Shown piece after piece: positions 32,931 to 41,397 of a stretch of 64,000 bases of DNA. The position numbers were made by a program, and so were the translations under genes. The stretch is from assembly GCA_965229695.1 (NCBI GenBank), contig OZ245921.1, positions 3,286,001 to 3,350,000 on the forward strand, written 5' to 3'. Within the stretch, counting starts at the first letter, position 1, and each line of letters starts with the position of its first letter. The stretch comes from JANSYL01 sp965229695. GTDB taxonomy: Bacteria; Pseudomonadota; Alphaproteobacteria; Rhodobacterales; Rhodobacteraceae. The notes below the pieces were generated by a model that saw only the letters and a list, made by a program, of their open reading frames with translations, was not told where the DNA came from and did no database searches.

Positions 32931-33646
32931 CTGCGACCCTGTTCATGGACGACCCCTATCGCAAATCGGCAGGGGGCAAAGTTACTGGCCTGACCGAAGA
33001 GGGCGGCGTGATCCTGGATGCCACGATCTTCTATGCGCGCGGCGGCGGGCAGCCGGGTGATAGCGGCACGCTAAGTTGGGAGGGCGGGCGCATCCCCATC
33101 GCGACGGCGGTGAAGGGGGAGGGGGGCGCAATCGTGCTGGTCCCGTCTGAGCCCATGACCCTGCCGCCAGTTGGGGCCGAGGTGCGCCAAAGCCTCGACT
33201 GGGATCGGCGCTATGGCCATATGCGCATCCACACCGCGCTGCATCTGTTGTCGGTTGTGATCCCGCTGCCTGTGACGGGCGGGGCCGTTGGCGCCGAAAA
33301 AGGGCGGCTCGATTTCGACATGCCCGAAGCGCCCGAGGATAAGGCCGTGTTGGAAGGACAGCTAAACGCCCTGATCACGCGCGATCTGCCGGTCTCGGAA
33401 ACCTGGATCAGTGATGAGGATCTGGCCGCCAATCCGGGTCTGGTGAAAACCATGTCGGTCGCGCCGCCATCGGGGGCCGGTCGCGTGCGTTTGGTGCGTA
33501 TCGGTGACGGGGCCAATCAGGTCGATCTGCAACCCTGTGGTGGCACCCATGTCGCCCGCACCGGCGAGATCGGCAAAGTCACCATCGGCAAGATCGAGAA
33601 AAAAGGTCGCCAAAACCGGCGCGTTAGCATCAGCGTGGCCAACTAA
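32927..33646 (+). CDS. Alanyl-tRNA editing protein (AlaX type)
   Basis: 239 residues. The two halves of the zinc site are present: HTALH (His102, His106) and CGGTH (Cys204, His208), in the order of the AlaRS editing domain. The N-terminal glycine-rich strand YARGGGQPGDSG is also typical. It hydrolyses Ser- or Gly-tRNA(Ala) in trans, protecting translation from mischarging. It is translationally coupled to the channel gene and ends a likely run from cysK onward. Confidence 0.9.
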   Translation: MTATLFMDDPYRKSAGGKVTGLTEEGGVILDATIFYARGGGQPGDSGTLSWEGGRIPIATAVKGEGGAIVLVPSEPMTLPPVGAEVRQSLDWDRRYGHMRIHTALHLLSVVIPLPVTGGAVGAEKGRLDFDMPEAPEDKAVLEGQLNALITRDLPVSETWISDEDLAANPGLVKTMSVAPPSGAGRVRLVRIGDGANQVDLQPCGGTHVARTGEIGKVTIGKIEKKGRQNRRVSISVAN

Positions 33647-33711
33647 ACGCGCACCGTTGCGCGGCGTTCTTTCGATCTATGTTTGCGGGGGAAGCATCCG
33701 CAGCCCGGCTG

Positions 33712-33760
33712 ACCGATACGAGGTGCACCTGTGCCTTGTGTCACCGATCCGCCGGGCTTT
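33712..33760. terminator. Long-loop hairpin between alaX-type gene and mmsB
   Basis: AGCCCGGC pairs with GCCGGGCT across about 37 bases, followed on the plus strand by TTTAAAA. It lies in the 191-base gap between two convergent genes, where a terminator is expected; I see nothing else in this gap. Confidence 0.35.
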
Positions 33761-33837
33761 AAAAGCGGACATATCTTGGAGTGTCCTGGGTATACTGCCA
33801 CAAAATAGCAACAGTTTCCAGAAAAAATCCGGAGCAA

Positions 33838-34713
33838 TTAGACCTTTCTGCCCCGTGATTCGAATCGCGGCAGCATGGCCGAGAAATCGCGTCCCGCGCC
33901 GTCCTCTTCTTCTACAAACTGGGCGTAGAGCGCTTGGGCCGCTGCGCCCATCGGCGTGTCGGCATCCGCATCTTCGGCGGCTTGCTGGCTAAGCCGCAGG
34001 TCTTTCAACATCAGGTCAGCGGCAAAGCCGGGCTGGTAATTATTATCCGCCGGGCTTTGCGGCCCCACGCCGGGGGCCGGGCAATAGGCGTTCATCGTCC
34101 AGCTATAGCCCGAGGAGGTCGACACCACGTCAAACATCGCCTGCCTGTCGAGCCCCAGCTTGTCGGCCAGGGCAAACGCTTCGCAGGTGGCAATCATGGT
34201 CACGCCCAGGATCATATTGTTGCAAATCTTGGCCGCTTGCCCATTGCCCGCTGGGCCGCAATGCACCGCTTTTTGGCCCATGATGTCGAAAAGCGGCTTA
34301 GCGGTTGCAAACGCATCTGCACCGCCGCCGACCATAAAGGTCAGCGTACCTGCCGCCGCGCCACCGACGCCGCCCGAAACCGGCGCATCCAAGGCGCCCA
34401 GGCCCGCCGCCTCGGCCATGCTAGCAACTTCGCGGGCCGAGGCGACATCAACGGTCGAACAATCCAGCAGCACCGCGCCTGAGCCCATAACTGGAATAAT
34501 CTCGCCGGCCACAGCCTTCAGGATCGTGCCATTGGGGAGCATGGTGATCACCACCTCGGCCCCCGCGGCAGCCTCCGCCGCGCTGCTGGCGGCGGTAACA
34601 CCTTCGGGCATCGGGGCTGCGGTATCAAAGCCCGTCACCTCATGGCCCGCAGCCACCAGGTTCGCGGCCATCGGCGCACCCATATTGCCCAGGCCAATAA
34701 AGCCGATTTTCAT
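33838..34713 (-). CDS. mmsB: 3-Hydroxyisobutyrate dehydrogenase
   Basis: 291 residues. The N-terminal NAD loop is IGFIGLGNMGAPMAANL; the substrate motif DAPVSGGVGGAAAGTLTFMVGG and the catalytic Lys region AAKICNNMILGVTM follow. It oxidises 3-hydroxyisobutyrate to methylmalonate semialdehyde in valine catabolism. AGGAGG is seven bases before the ATG of MKIGFIG, so the longer frame is rejected. It overlaps the upstream hydrolase gene by four bases. Confidence 0.95.
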   Translation of the reverse strand: MKIGFIGLGNMGAPMAANLVAAGHEVTGFDTAAPMPEGVTAASSAAEAAAGAEVVITMLPNGTILKAVAGEIIPVMGSGAVLLDCSTVDVASAREVASMAEAAGLGALDAPVSGGVGGAAAGTLTFMVGGGADAFATAKPLFDIMGQKAVHCGPAGNGQAAKICNNMILGVTMIATCEAFALADKLGLDRQAMFDVVSTSSGYSWTMNAYCPAPGVGPQSPADNNYQPGFAADLMLKDLRLSQQAAEDADADTPMGAAAQALYAQFVEEEDGAGRDFSAMLPRFESRGRKV

Positions 34714-35765
34714 GCCACACCCTCCTTTGGCAATCTCCATTCATCCGCGCCAAGCGGCAGCAACATGGTGCTCACCTCGGTCGGGCTGACGGCGGCAAGG
34801 CCATCATGTTTCCAGCTTGGGTTGCGATCCTTGTCGATGATCGCCGCGCGGATGCCCTCCAAGAAATCCCCGTGCTCCATGGCGCGATAGGTAAAGCGGT
34901 ATTCCTGCTGCAATGCGTGATCGATCGTGTCGCGCGTGCGGGCGCGATGGACCAACTCGATAGCACAGGCCACCGAAAGCGGCGCGTTCTTGGCCATGGC
35001 CGCTTTGGCCTTACCGGCAAATTCGCTACCCGCGTGATCCAGCGCGTTCAAAACGTCCCGCAAACTGCCACCCGCGAAGAGCCGGTCAACCTCAGGCTGG
35101 ATTGCGGCCAGCGCGGCTTCGGGCGCGGGGGCTGCGGCGCGGTCGACCGCCTCCCAATCCCCGGTCTCGACTAAGTCCGCTTTCAGCGCGGGCCAATCTG
35201 CCTCGGGCAGGTAGTAATCGGCAAACTCCGCCAGGATCGCATCTCCGGGCCCCATCCGGGTGCCCGTTGCCCCCAGAAACTCCCCCAACCGCCCGGGCGC
35301 ACGCGCCAACAGCAATGATCCCCCAACATCGGGCACCAATCCGATCCCGCATTCCGGCATCGCAATTTTGGAACTTTCGCACACAATCCTATGCGAGCCA
35401 TGGCAACCAACCCCAACCCCGCCACCCATGGTGAACCCTTGCAGGAAACTGACCACCGGTTTGGGGAAATGGAAAAGCTTGGCATTCAGGCGGTACTCAT
35501 CGGCCCAGAACTTGCGCCCATAGGCAAAATCGCCCGCCGTGCCAGTCGCATACATTTCGGCAATATCGCCACCGGCGCAAAACGCTTTATCGCCCGCGGC
35601 ATCCAGGATCAAAAGCTGCACCGCTGCATCATCGCGCCAGGCATCCAAAGCGGCCTCGATCTGCAAGCACATCTCATAGGTCAGCGCATTCAGCGCCTCG
35701 GGCCGGTTCAGCGTGATCCGCCCGGCGCACCCTTCGATGCGGATTTGGATGTCATCCTGGCTCAC
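34710..35765 (-). CDS. 3-Hydroxyisobutyryl-CoA hydrolase
   Basis: 351 residues of the crotonase superfamily, longer than enoyl-CoA hydratases and of the length typical of the hydrolase. Family blocks are CAGGDIAEMY, GFTMGGGVGVGCHGSHRI and PECGIGLVPDVGGSLLLAR, which carry the oxyanion hole and catalytic acidic residues. It frees 3-hydroxyisobutyrate from CoA, the step before MmsB, whose gene it overlaps by ATGA. An enoyl-CoA hydratase role is less likely given length and context. Confidence 0.92.
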   Translation of the reverse strand: MSQDDIQIRIEGCAGRITLNRPEALNALTYEMCLQIEAALDAWRDDAAVQLLILDAAGDKAFCAGGDIAEMYATGTAGDFAYGRKFWADEYRLNAKLFHFPKPVVSFLQGFTMGGGVGVGCHGSHRIVCESSKIAMPECGIGLVPDVGGSLLLARAPGRLGEFLGATGTRMGPGDAILAEFADYYLPEADWPALKADLVETGDWEAVDRAAAPAPEAALAAIQPEVDRLFAGGSLRDVLNALDHAGSEFAGKAKAAMAKNAPLSVACAIELVHRARTRDTIDHALQQEYRFTYRAMEHGDFLEGIRAAIIDKDRNPSWKHDGLAAVSPTEVSTMLLPLGADEWRLPKEGVA

Positions 35766-35778
35766 GGCGATCTTGCCC

Positions 35779-35803
35779 CTTCATCTTTCCCAAAATACGC
35801 AAA
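35779..35803 (-). repeat. Dispersed gene-end motif, GCGTATTTTGGGAAAGATG form
   Basis: On the minus strand TTTGCGTATTTTGG then GAAAGATGAAG is base-for-base the same as 63421-63445 on the plus strand. It lies in the 65-base gap between the dehydrogenase stop and the hydrolase start. Confidence 0.7.
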
Positions 35804-35830
35804 TCAAACCTTGGCCGCAGGGGCCAGGGG

Positions 35831-36976
35831 TCAGGCGCGTTCTGCCAGCATTTGCCGCGCCACAATCACCCGCATGATTTCATTCGTGCCTTCCAGGATC
35901 TGGTGCACGCGCAGATCACGCACGATCTTTTCGACGCCGTAATCGGCCAGATACCCATAGCCGCCATGCAGCTGCAGGCATTGATCGGCCACGCGGCTGC
36001 CGGCCTCGGTCACGAATTTCTTTGCCATGGCGCAGAACTTGGTGGCATCTGGCGCACCGGCATCGAATTTCCAAGCCGCCTGGCGCAATAGGCTGCGCGC
36101 GGCTTGCAACTCGATCTCCATATCGGCCAGGCGGAACTGCAGGGCTTGGAACTGGTCGATGGATTTGCCGAAGGCCTTGCGCTCCCCCATATAAGCCAGC
36201 GTCGCGTCCAGCGCCGATTGCGCCGCGCCCAGCGAACAGGCGGCGATGTTCAAGCGCCCGCCATCGAGCCCCGCCATCGCGTAGCGGAAGCCATGGCCTT
36301 CCTCTCCAATCAGGTTCTCACTGGGCACCTTGCAGGCATCCAGCTGTACCTGCCGCGTGGGCTGCGACCGCCAGCCCATCTTATCCTCAAGTCCGCCAAA
36401 GCTTAGCCCTGGTGCGCCATCTTCGACATAGATCGCCGAAATACCGCGCGGGCTGTCATCGCCGGTGCGGCACATGATGATATAGGCGTCCGAGTACCCG
36501 CCGCCCGAGATAAAGGCCTTGGTCCCGGTCAGGGTAAAGCCCTCATTGGTGCGGTCCGCGCGGGTTTTCAATGCCGCCGCGTCCGAGCCCGAGCCGGGTT
36601 CGGTCAAGCAATAGCTCAGCACCGTTTCCATGGTCAGGGCTTTGGGCAGGATGCGCGCCTGCATCCCCTCCGAGCCGAACTTGTCGATCATTGCCGCGCA
36701 CATATTGTGGATCGACAAAAACGCCGCGACCGAGGGACAGGCCATCGACAATGCCTCAAAAACCAGGGTTGCATCCAATCGGCTCAGCCCCGAGCCGCCG
36801 CTTTCCTCGCGCACATAAAGCCCGCCAAAGCCCAGCTCGGCCAGTTTGGGCCACAGCTCTTTGGGGATGGTGCCCGCCTTTTCCCAGTCGGCAGCAAAGG
36901 GCGCAATCTCGGCCTCGCCAAAGGCTTTCGCCATGTCGAAGATCGCCGTCTGCTCTTCGGTTTGTGCAAAATCCAT
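35831..36976 (-). CDS. Isobutyryl-CoA dehydrogenase-like acyl-CoA dehydrogenase
   Basis: 381 residues, full-length acyl-CoA dehydrogenase fold with FAD. Family blocks include CLTEPGSGSDAAALKTRA, GTKAFISGGGYSDAYI, KMGWRSQPTRQVQLDACKVP and, near the end, QLHGGYGYLADYGVEKIVRDLRVHQILEGTNEIMRVIVAR with the catalytic Glu in EGTNE. The ATG of MDFAQTEEQ follows GGAGG. Its place before 3-hydroxyisobutyryl-CoA hydrolase and mmsB points to isobutyryl-CoA from valine as substrate; another short branched acyl-CoA is possible. Confidence 0.9.
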   Translation of the reverse strand: MDFAQTEEQTAIFDMAKAFGEAEIAPFAADWEKAGTIPKELWPKLAELGFGGLYVREESGGSGLSRLDATLVFEALSMACPSVAAFLSIHNMCAAMIDKFGSEGMQARILPKALTMETVLSYCLTEPGSGSDAAALKTRADRTNEGFTLTGTKAFISGGGYSDAYIIMCRTGDDSPRGISAIYVEDGAPGLSFGGLEDKMGWRSQPTRQVQLDACKVPSENLIGEEGHGFRYAMAGLDGGRLNIAACSLGAAQSALDATLAYMGERKAFGKSIDQFQALQFRLADMEIELQAARSLLRQAAWKFDAGAPDATKFCAMAKKFVTEAGSRVADQCLQLHGGYGYLADYGVEKIVRDLRVHQILEGTNEIMRVIVARQMLAERA

Positions 36977-37006
36977 CAGCGCTTCCTCCCCTTCGCGCAA
37001 GAATTG

Positions 37007-37031
37007 AACGCTCGTTTAATTAACGAATGTT
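37007..37031. promoter_or_regulatory. Operator-like inverted repeat upstream of the acyl-CoA dehydrogenase
   Basis: AAC-N2-TCGTT, five central bases, then AACGA-N2-GTT form a symmetric 25-base site, 30 bases before the dehydrogenase ATG. The form resembles sites of TetR-family regulators of acyl-CoA catabolism. No TetR gene is in the window. Confidence 0.55.
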
Positions 37032-37053
37032 GCACAAGTTTTGCAAGGGTCAC

Positions 37054-37083
37054 GCTGCGCCCCACCCATTGGGGCAGGGCGCA
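37054..37083. other. Hairpin upstream of the acyl-CoA dehydrogenase
   Basis: CTGCGCCC and GGGCGCAG pair, with an inner CCCA/TGGG step. On the minus strand it lies just after the cupredoxin stop, but the T-run (TTTTTT) comes before rather than after the stem, so it is not a classic terminator. Confidence 0.4.
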
Positions 37084-37094
37084 GAAAAAAGCCC

Positions 37095-37424
37095 CTAACT
37101 GACCGTGATTGTGCCGGTCATATTCGGGTGAAACTGGCAAAAGAACTCATGCTGCCCGGCGGCTTGTACCGTGATCGTCGCCGATTCCCCCCGATTCAGT
37201 CGGGCGGTGTCAAAGCTGCCATCCCGCGCCGTGGCGGTGTGCGGCGCACCGTCTTCATTGGTAAAGGTCACGGTGTCTCCGGCGCTGACCGTGAGGGTGC
37301 TGGGCGAAAATGCAAATCCAGAAATCGTCACTTGGTGATCAGCCGCATGGGCGCGCGTTGCCGCCAGCACAAGGGGCGACAGGCTGGCAGCGCCCAAAAC
37401 GGCGCGGCGGGTCAATTTGGTCAT
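37095..37424 (-). CDS. Cupredoxin (amicyanin/plastocyanin-like)
   Basis: 109 residues. The leader KLTRRAVLGAASLSPLVLAATRAHA contains a twin-Arg motif, so Tat or Sec export is possible. The mature domain has the four type-1 copper ligands: His in GAPHTATA, then Cys, His and Met in FFCQFHPNMTG. It is a small periplasmic blue copper electron carrier. Partners are not evident nearby; the flanking genes are valine catabolism and a carboxylate-amine ligase. Confidence 0.88.
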   Translation of the reverse strand: MTKLTRRAVLGAASLSPLVLAATRAHAADHQVTISGFAFSPSTLTVSAGDTVTFTNEDGAPHTATARDGSFDTARLNRGESATITVQAAGQHEFFCQFHPNMTGTITVS

Positions 37425-37497
37425 TGGAAGTCCTCCCGTTCAAAGCTCGCAGCCTTGCCCGAAACGTGGATTCGATCAATGCGGGGCAGGCGCGCGT

Positions 37498-38625
37498 TCA
37501 CAGATCGGCGTGAAACTCATCCATCAGGTGCTGCACGACATCGCCAAAGGCCGCGCGTTCGTTCTTCCCGGCCTCGCGCGCGGTGGCGTATACCTGGCGC
37601 TGCCGATCCGCGCTGGTGCCCGCCGCAGCCATGCTGTGCAGGCGTTCCACCTCCGGCAGGCAGCCAAGCGCCTCGGCATCTTCGCGCACGAGCTCCAGGA
37701 TATCGCTGATCAGATCATGCATGTCGTGAATCTCGCGCTTGCCGAAATCCACCAACCCTTCCGAGGTGCCATACCGCACCGCGCGCCAGCGGTTTTCATT
37801 GATCAAGAAACGGTCGTAATTGCGCCAGCGCAGGTTCGATTGCCGCAAGCGCCGCAAGAACCGGGTCAGGCTTTGTACCAGCGCGGCCAAGGAAATCGCG
37901 TCCTCAAGCCTTGGGCAGACATCGCAGATACGCGTCTCCAGCGTCGGGAACCGGTGCGAGGGGCGCAAATCCCACCAAATCTTGGTGGTATCCTCAATCA
38001 ACCCCATCTCAATCAGCGCCCCGGTCGTGCGCTCAAACTCCGCATAGGAATTGAAAAGTGGCGGCAAGCCGGTGCGCGGCAGATTGTCAAACACCGTCAA
38101 CCGGTAAGAGGCGAGGCCCGTATCCTCCCCCTGCCAATAGGGTGAGGAGGCAGACAGCGCCAAAAGATGCGGCAGGAAATAGCTCAACTGCCCCATCAGA
38201 TCGATCCGCGCCTCATCATCGGGCAGGCCGATATGCATATGCATGCCGCAGATCAGCATGCGCCGACCGACACCGCCCAAGTCCCGCGCCAGATCATTGT
38301 AGCGGTCGCGGTCAGTATGGGTCTGATCCTTCCAATCGGCGAAAGGATGGCAGGAGGCGGCAATGGGCGCCAGGTTATAGGCCGCCGCGTGCTTTGACAC
38401 ACACTGGCGCAGCCGCTTCAGATCCGCCCGCGCCTGGGAAATATCCGCGCAAACTCGTGTTCCGATCTCGATTTGGCAGTTCAGAAATTCCGGGCTGACC
38501 TGACCTTCCAACTCGGCCTTACACGCCTCCATCAGCCCTTTGGGCGCATCCGCCAGGGCATAGGTGTCTCGGTCGACCAGCAGGTATTCTTCTTCGATGC
38601 CAAGCGAAAAATCGGTGTCAGTCAT
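37498..38625 (-). CDS. GCS2-type carboxylate-amine ligase (YbdK-like)
   Basis: 375 residues of the glutamate-cysteine ligase family 2. The ATP-grasp-like core begins SLGIEEEYLLVDRDT; other blocks are EFLNCQIEIGT, CGMHMHIGLPDDE and RFPTLETRICDVCP. Members make gamma-glutamylcysteine weakly or ligate other amines. The ATG of MTDTDFSLGIEEEY is chosen since it starts the family domain and has GAAGG upstream; the 93 codons in frame before it run through a dispersed repeat and hairpins and are not coding. It may supply a low-molecular-weight thiol or another amide; the true substrate is unknown. Confidence 0.87.
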   Translation of the reverse strand: MTDTDFSLGIEEEYLLVDRDTYALADAPKGLMEACKAELEGQVSPEFLNCQIEIGTRVCADISQARADLKRLRQCVSKHAAAYNLAPIAASCHPFADWKDQTHTDRDRYNDLARDLGGVGRRMLICGMHMHIGLPDDEARIDLMGQLSYFLPHLLALSASSPYWQGEDTGLASYRLTVFDNLPRTGLPPLFNSYAEFERTTGALIEMGLIEDTTKIWWDLRPSHRFPTLETRICDVCPRLEDAISLAALVQSLTRFLRRLRQSNLRWRNYDRFLINENRWRAVRYGTSEGLVDFGKREIHDMHDLISDILELVREDAEALGCLPEVERLHSMAAAGTSADRQRQVYATAREAGKNERAAFGDVVQHLMDEFHADL

Positions 38626-38693
38626 GGCGGCCCTTCCGGTCGTTTCCCTCAGCAAAGCGCGCCCATCGCAACTTGCCAAGAAAAAATCCCCTG

Positions 38694-38718
38694 CTTCATC
38701 TGGCCAAAAATACCCAAA
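38694..38718 (-). repeat. Dispersed gene-end motif, variant copy
   Basis: On the minus strand TTTGGGTATTTTTGGCC then AGATGAAG matches the motif at 63421-63445 with a few changes. It lies between mmsA and the ligase gene, next to two hairpins. Confidence 0.6.
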
Positions 38719-38721
38719 ACC

Positions 38722-38773
38722 GGGGGCGCAGCCCCCATAGACAAAAAGAGTAAGGGGCCCCGCAGGGCCCCTT
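38722..38773 (-). terminator. Tandem hairpins after mmsA
   Basis: On the minus strand the stem AAGGGGCCC/GGGCCCCTT (38752-38773) is followed by ACTCTTTTTG, and then a second stem GGGGG-CTGCG-CCCCC lies at 38722-38736. The first is a good rho-independent terminator of mmsA. Confidence 0.75.
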
Positions 38774-38806
38774 GCCATTTCTTCGATTGTCCATGGCGCG
38801 CCGCTA

Positions 38807-40306
38807 TCACTCCATAACAGGAATGGTGAACTCGCCGCCTTCTTTGATGCCCGAGGGCCAACGCGAGGTGATGGTCTTGGTCTTGGTGTAAAAACGGAAC
38901 GCATCTGGCCCGTGCTGGTTCAGATCGCCAAAGACCGATTTCTTCCAGCCGCCAAAGGTATGATAGGCCAAGGGCACCGGGATCGGCACATTGATCCCGA
39001 TCATGCCCACATTCACCCGATTGGCGAAATCGCGCGCGGCATCGCCGTCACGGGTGAAGATGGCGGTACCATTGCCATATTCATGATCCATCGCAAGGCT
39101 CAACGCCTCTTCATAGCTGCCCGCGCGCACGGTGCTGAGGACGGGGCCAAAGATTTCCTTTTGGTAAATCTCCATATCCGGCGTCACACGGTCGAACAGA
39201 TGCGGGCCGACAAAGAACCCATCTTCATACCCTTGCAGGCTGAAATCACGACCATCAACCACCAGCTCGGCCCCGGCATCGACACCCGATTGCACCAGGC
39301 GTTCGATGTTTTCCTTGGCCATTGGGGTCACGACGGGGCCGTAATCCACATCCTCACCGGCCGTATAGGGGCCAACCTTCAACGCTTCGATTTTCGGCAC
39401 CAGCTTTTCAATCAGCCGGTCAGCGGTTTCTTCGCCCACCGGCACCGCGACCGAGATTGCCATGCAGCGTTCGCCCGCCGCGCCATAGCCCGCGCCGACC
39501 AGCGCATCGGCGGCTTGGTCGAGATCGGCATCCGGCATGATGATCATATGGTTCTTGGCGCCGCCAAAGCACTGCACCCGTTTGCCGTTGGCGCAGCCAC
39601 GTTCGTAGATATATTGCGCAATCGGGGTCGATCCGACAAAGCCCACACCTTCGATGGTTTCGTTGTCCAGGATCGCATCCACGCTTTCCTTGTCGCCATT
39701 GACGACTTGCAGCAGCCCGTCTGGCAACCCGGCTTCCTGCATCAATTCAGCCAGCATCAGCGGGACGGAGGGGTCACGTTCGGACGGTTTGAGGATAAAC
39801 GCGTTCCCGCACACGAGCGCGGGGGCCATTTTCCACATTGGGATCATGGCGGGGAAGTTGAAGGGCGTGATGCCGGCCGCCACGCCCAGCGGTTGGCGCA
39901 TGGAATACATATCGATGCCGGGCCCGGCGCTATCGGTGAACTCGCCTTTCAGATGATGTGGCGCGCCGATGCAGAACTCGACCACTTCCAGGCCCCGCTG
40001 CACATCCCCCTTAGCGTCTGGGATGGTTTTGCCGTGCTCACGGCTCAGCGCTTCGGCCAGCTTATCCATATCACGCTGCAAGAGGCTGACGAATTTCATC
40101 ATCACCCGCGCCCGGCGCTGCGGGTTGGTTGCGGCCCAGGCCGGCTGTGCGGCGGCTGCATCTGCCACGGCGGCGTCAAGCTCCGCCTTGGACGCCAGGG
40201 CCACCTTGGCCTGAACTTCACCCGTGGCCGGGTTCCACACATCTGCAAACCGCCCCGAGGTGCCCGCCACGCGCTTGCCGTTGATCCAATGTCCAAGCTC
40301 TTCCAT
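38807..40306 (-). CDS. mmsA: Methylmalonate-semialdehyde dehydrogenase (CoA-acylating)
   Basis: 499 residues of the aldehyde dehydrogenase superfamily. The MmsA-type motifs are NFPAMIPMWKMAPALVCGNAFILKPSE and the catalytic Cys in GAGYGAAGERCMAISVAV. IGINVPIPVPLAYHTFGGWKKSVFGD near the end separates it from ordinary aldehyde dehydrogenases. It turns methylmalonate semialdehyde to propionyl-CoA, the last step of valine breakdown begun by the genes at 33.8-37.0 kb. The ATG of MEELGHWINGK follows GGGAG. Divergent from a LysR regulator. Confidence 0.95.
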   Translation of the reverse strand: MEELGHWINGKRVAGTSGRFADVWNPATGEVQAKVALASKAELDAAVADAAAAQPAWAATNPQRRARVMMKFVSLLQRDMDKLAEALSREHGKTIPDAKGDVQRGLEVVEFCIGAPHHLKGEFTDSAGPGIDMYSMRQPLGVAAGITPFNFPAMIPMWKMAPALVCGNAFILKPSERDPSVPLMLAELMQEAGLPDGLLQVVNGDKESVDAILDNETIEGVGFVGSTPIAQYIYERGCANGKRVQCFGGAKNHMIIMPDADLDQAADALVGAGYGAAGERCMAISVAVPVGEETADRLIEKLVPKIEALKVGPYTAGEDVDYGPVVTPMAKENIERLVQSGVDAGAELVVDGRDFSLQGYEDGFFVGPHLFDRVTPDMEIYQKEIFGPVLSTVRAGSYEEALSLAMDHEYGNGTAIFTRDGDAARDFANRVNVGMIGINVPIPVPLAYHTFGGWKKSVFGDLNQHGPDAFRFYTKTKTITSRWPSGIKEGGEFTIPVME

Positions 40307-40392
40307 GTCTCTCCCTTCCCAAAACTGGGGTTCCGTTGCCCCGACCTTACCCTTGCAAAGACGCTGGTAAAAGCGGCAGATTGCCAAAGTCA

Positions 40393-40410
40393 TTTTGCAT
40401 TTCTGCAAAA
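40393..40410. promoter_or_regulatory. LysR-type operator palindrome
   Basis: TTTTGCA-TTTC-TGCAAAA is a perfect inverted repeat of 7-bp arms in the divergent gap between mmsA and the LysR gene, 13 bases before the regulator ATG. It contains the T-N11-A spacing of LysR sites. Confidence 0.72.
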
Positions 40411-40422
40411 CGAGGGATGGCG

Positions 40423-41352
40423 ATGAATTGGGATGATCTCAGGGTGTTTCTGGCCGTGGCGCGGGCAGAGGGGTTGTCTGGCGCGGCCAAGACCCTGCGC
40501 TTGGATGCGGCTACCGCCGGGCGGCGCATTGCGCGGCTGGAACGCAGCACAGGCTCTGTCCTCTTCGCCAAATCCCCGCAAGGGTATGCGCTCACCGAGG
40601 CCGGACAGCGGCTTTTGCCACAGGCCGAGGCCGCCGAAATGGCGCTCAGCCGGGGTCTTGGCGCGGTGTCCGGCGCCGGTGAGGCGCTGACCGGCACAAT
40701 CCGCATTGGCGCGCCAGATGGGTGCGCGAATTATCTGCTGGCCCCTGTCTGCACGGCCATCGCCCAAGCGCATCCCGATCTCGATATCCAAATCCTGGCC
40801 TTGCCGCGCGTCGTGAACCTGTCCCGGCGCGAGGCTGATTTGGCCATTGCCGTCTCCGCTCCCCAAACAGCACGGCTGCGGGCCGAAAAGCTTTGTGATT
40901 ATCGCTTGTCGCTGGCCGCAAGCCCCACCTATCTGGCAGAGCACGGGGTGCCAAAACGGCTGGACGACCTCAGCGCGATGCGGATGATCGGCTATATCCC
41001 CGATATGATTTTCGACGCGGAACTGGATTACCTCAGCGCGCTTAACATCGAACGCGTCCCGCTGGCCTCAAACGCTGTATCGGTCCAACTGAACTATGCC
41101 CGCGCTGGGGCCGGGGTGGCGATCGTCCATGATTTTGCGCTGCCCTCCGCCCCTGAACTGGTGTCGGTCTTGCCCGATCAGTTCGAACTGACGCGCAGCT
41201 TTTGGTTGATTTCCCATGCCGGGGTGCGCGACGCCCGCCTAGAGCGCTTTTCGCGGCTTTTGCGCGATGGGATGCGGGTCGAGCTTGCGCGGCTCGAAAC
41301 CCTTGCCGCGTCACGAAAACTTGACAGACAGCCCACGGACAGAGGACGCTGA
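40423..41352 (+). CDS. LysR-family transcriptional regulator
   Basis: 309 residues. The N-terminal winged helix is clear (DLRVFLAVARAEGLSGAAKTLRLDAATAGRRIARLERSTGSVLF), followed by a periplasmic-binding-protein-like effector domain. The ATG at 40423 has GAGGG seven bases upstream; two earlier in-frame ATGs lack a spaced site. It is divergent from mmsA, with a perfect palindrome between, and so probably regulates mmsA and itself. Effector unknown. Confidence 0.88.
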   Translation: MNWDDLRVFLAVARAEGLSGAAKTLRLDAATAGRRIARLERSTGSVLFAKSPQGYALTEAGQRLLPQAEAAEMALSRGLGAVSGAGEALTGTIRIGAPDGCANYLLAPVCTAIAQAHPDLDIQILALPRVVNLSRREADLAIAVSAPQTARLRAEKLCDYRLSLAASPTYLAEHGVPKRLDDLSAMRMIGYIPDMIFDAELDYLSALNIERVPLASNAVSVQLNYARAGAGVAIVHDFALPSAPELVSVLPDQFELTRSFWLISHAGVRDARLERFSRLLRDGMRVELARLETLAASRKLDRQPTDRGR

Positions 41353-41397
41353 ACCAGGAGACGGCGTAACGATCTACCAAAAAGGGGAGGGCCGCAG

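Noticed and set aside
33712..33760. Possible tRNA with a 7-bp acceptor-like stem
   Set aside because: Only about 45 bases separate the ends of the stem, and no anticodon or T-arm can be formed.
37498..38904. Longer N-terminus for the carboxylate-amine ligase
   Set aside because: The additional 93 codons run through a dispersed motif and two hairpins and do not resemble protein; the family starts at MTDTDFSLGIEEEY.
38912..40426. Plus-strand frame of 504 codons
   Set aside because: It is the antisense shadow of mmsA, whose product is unmistakable.
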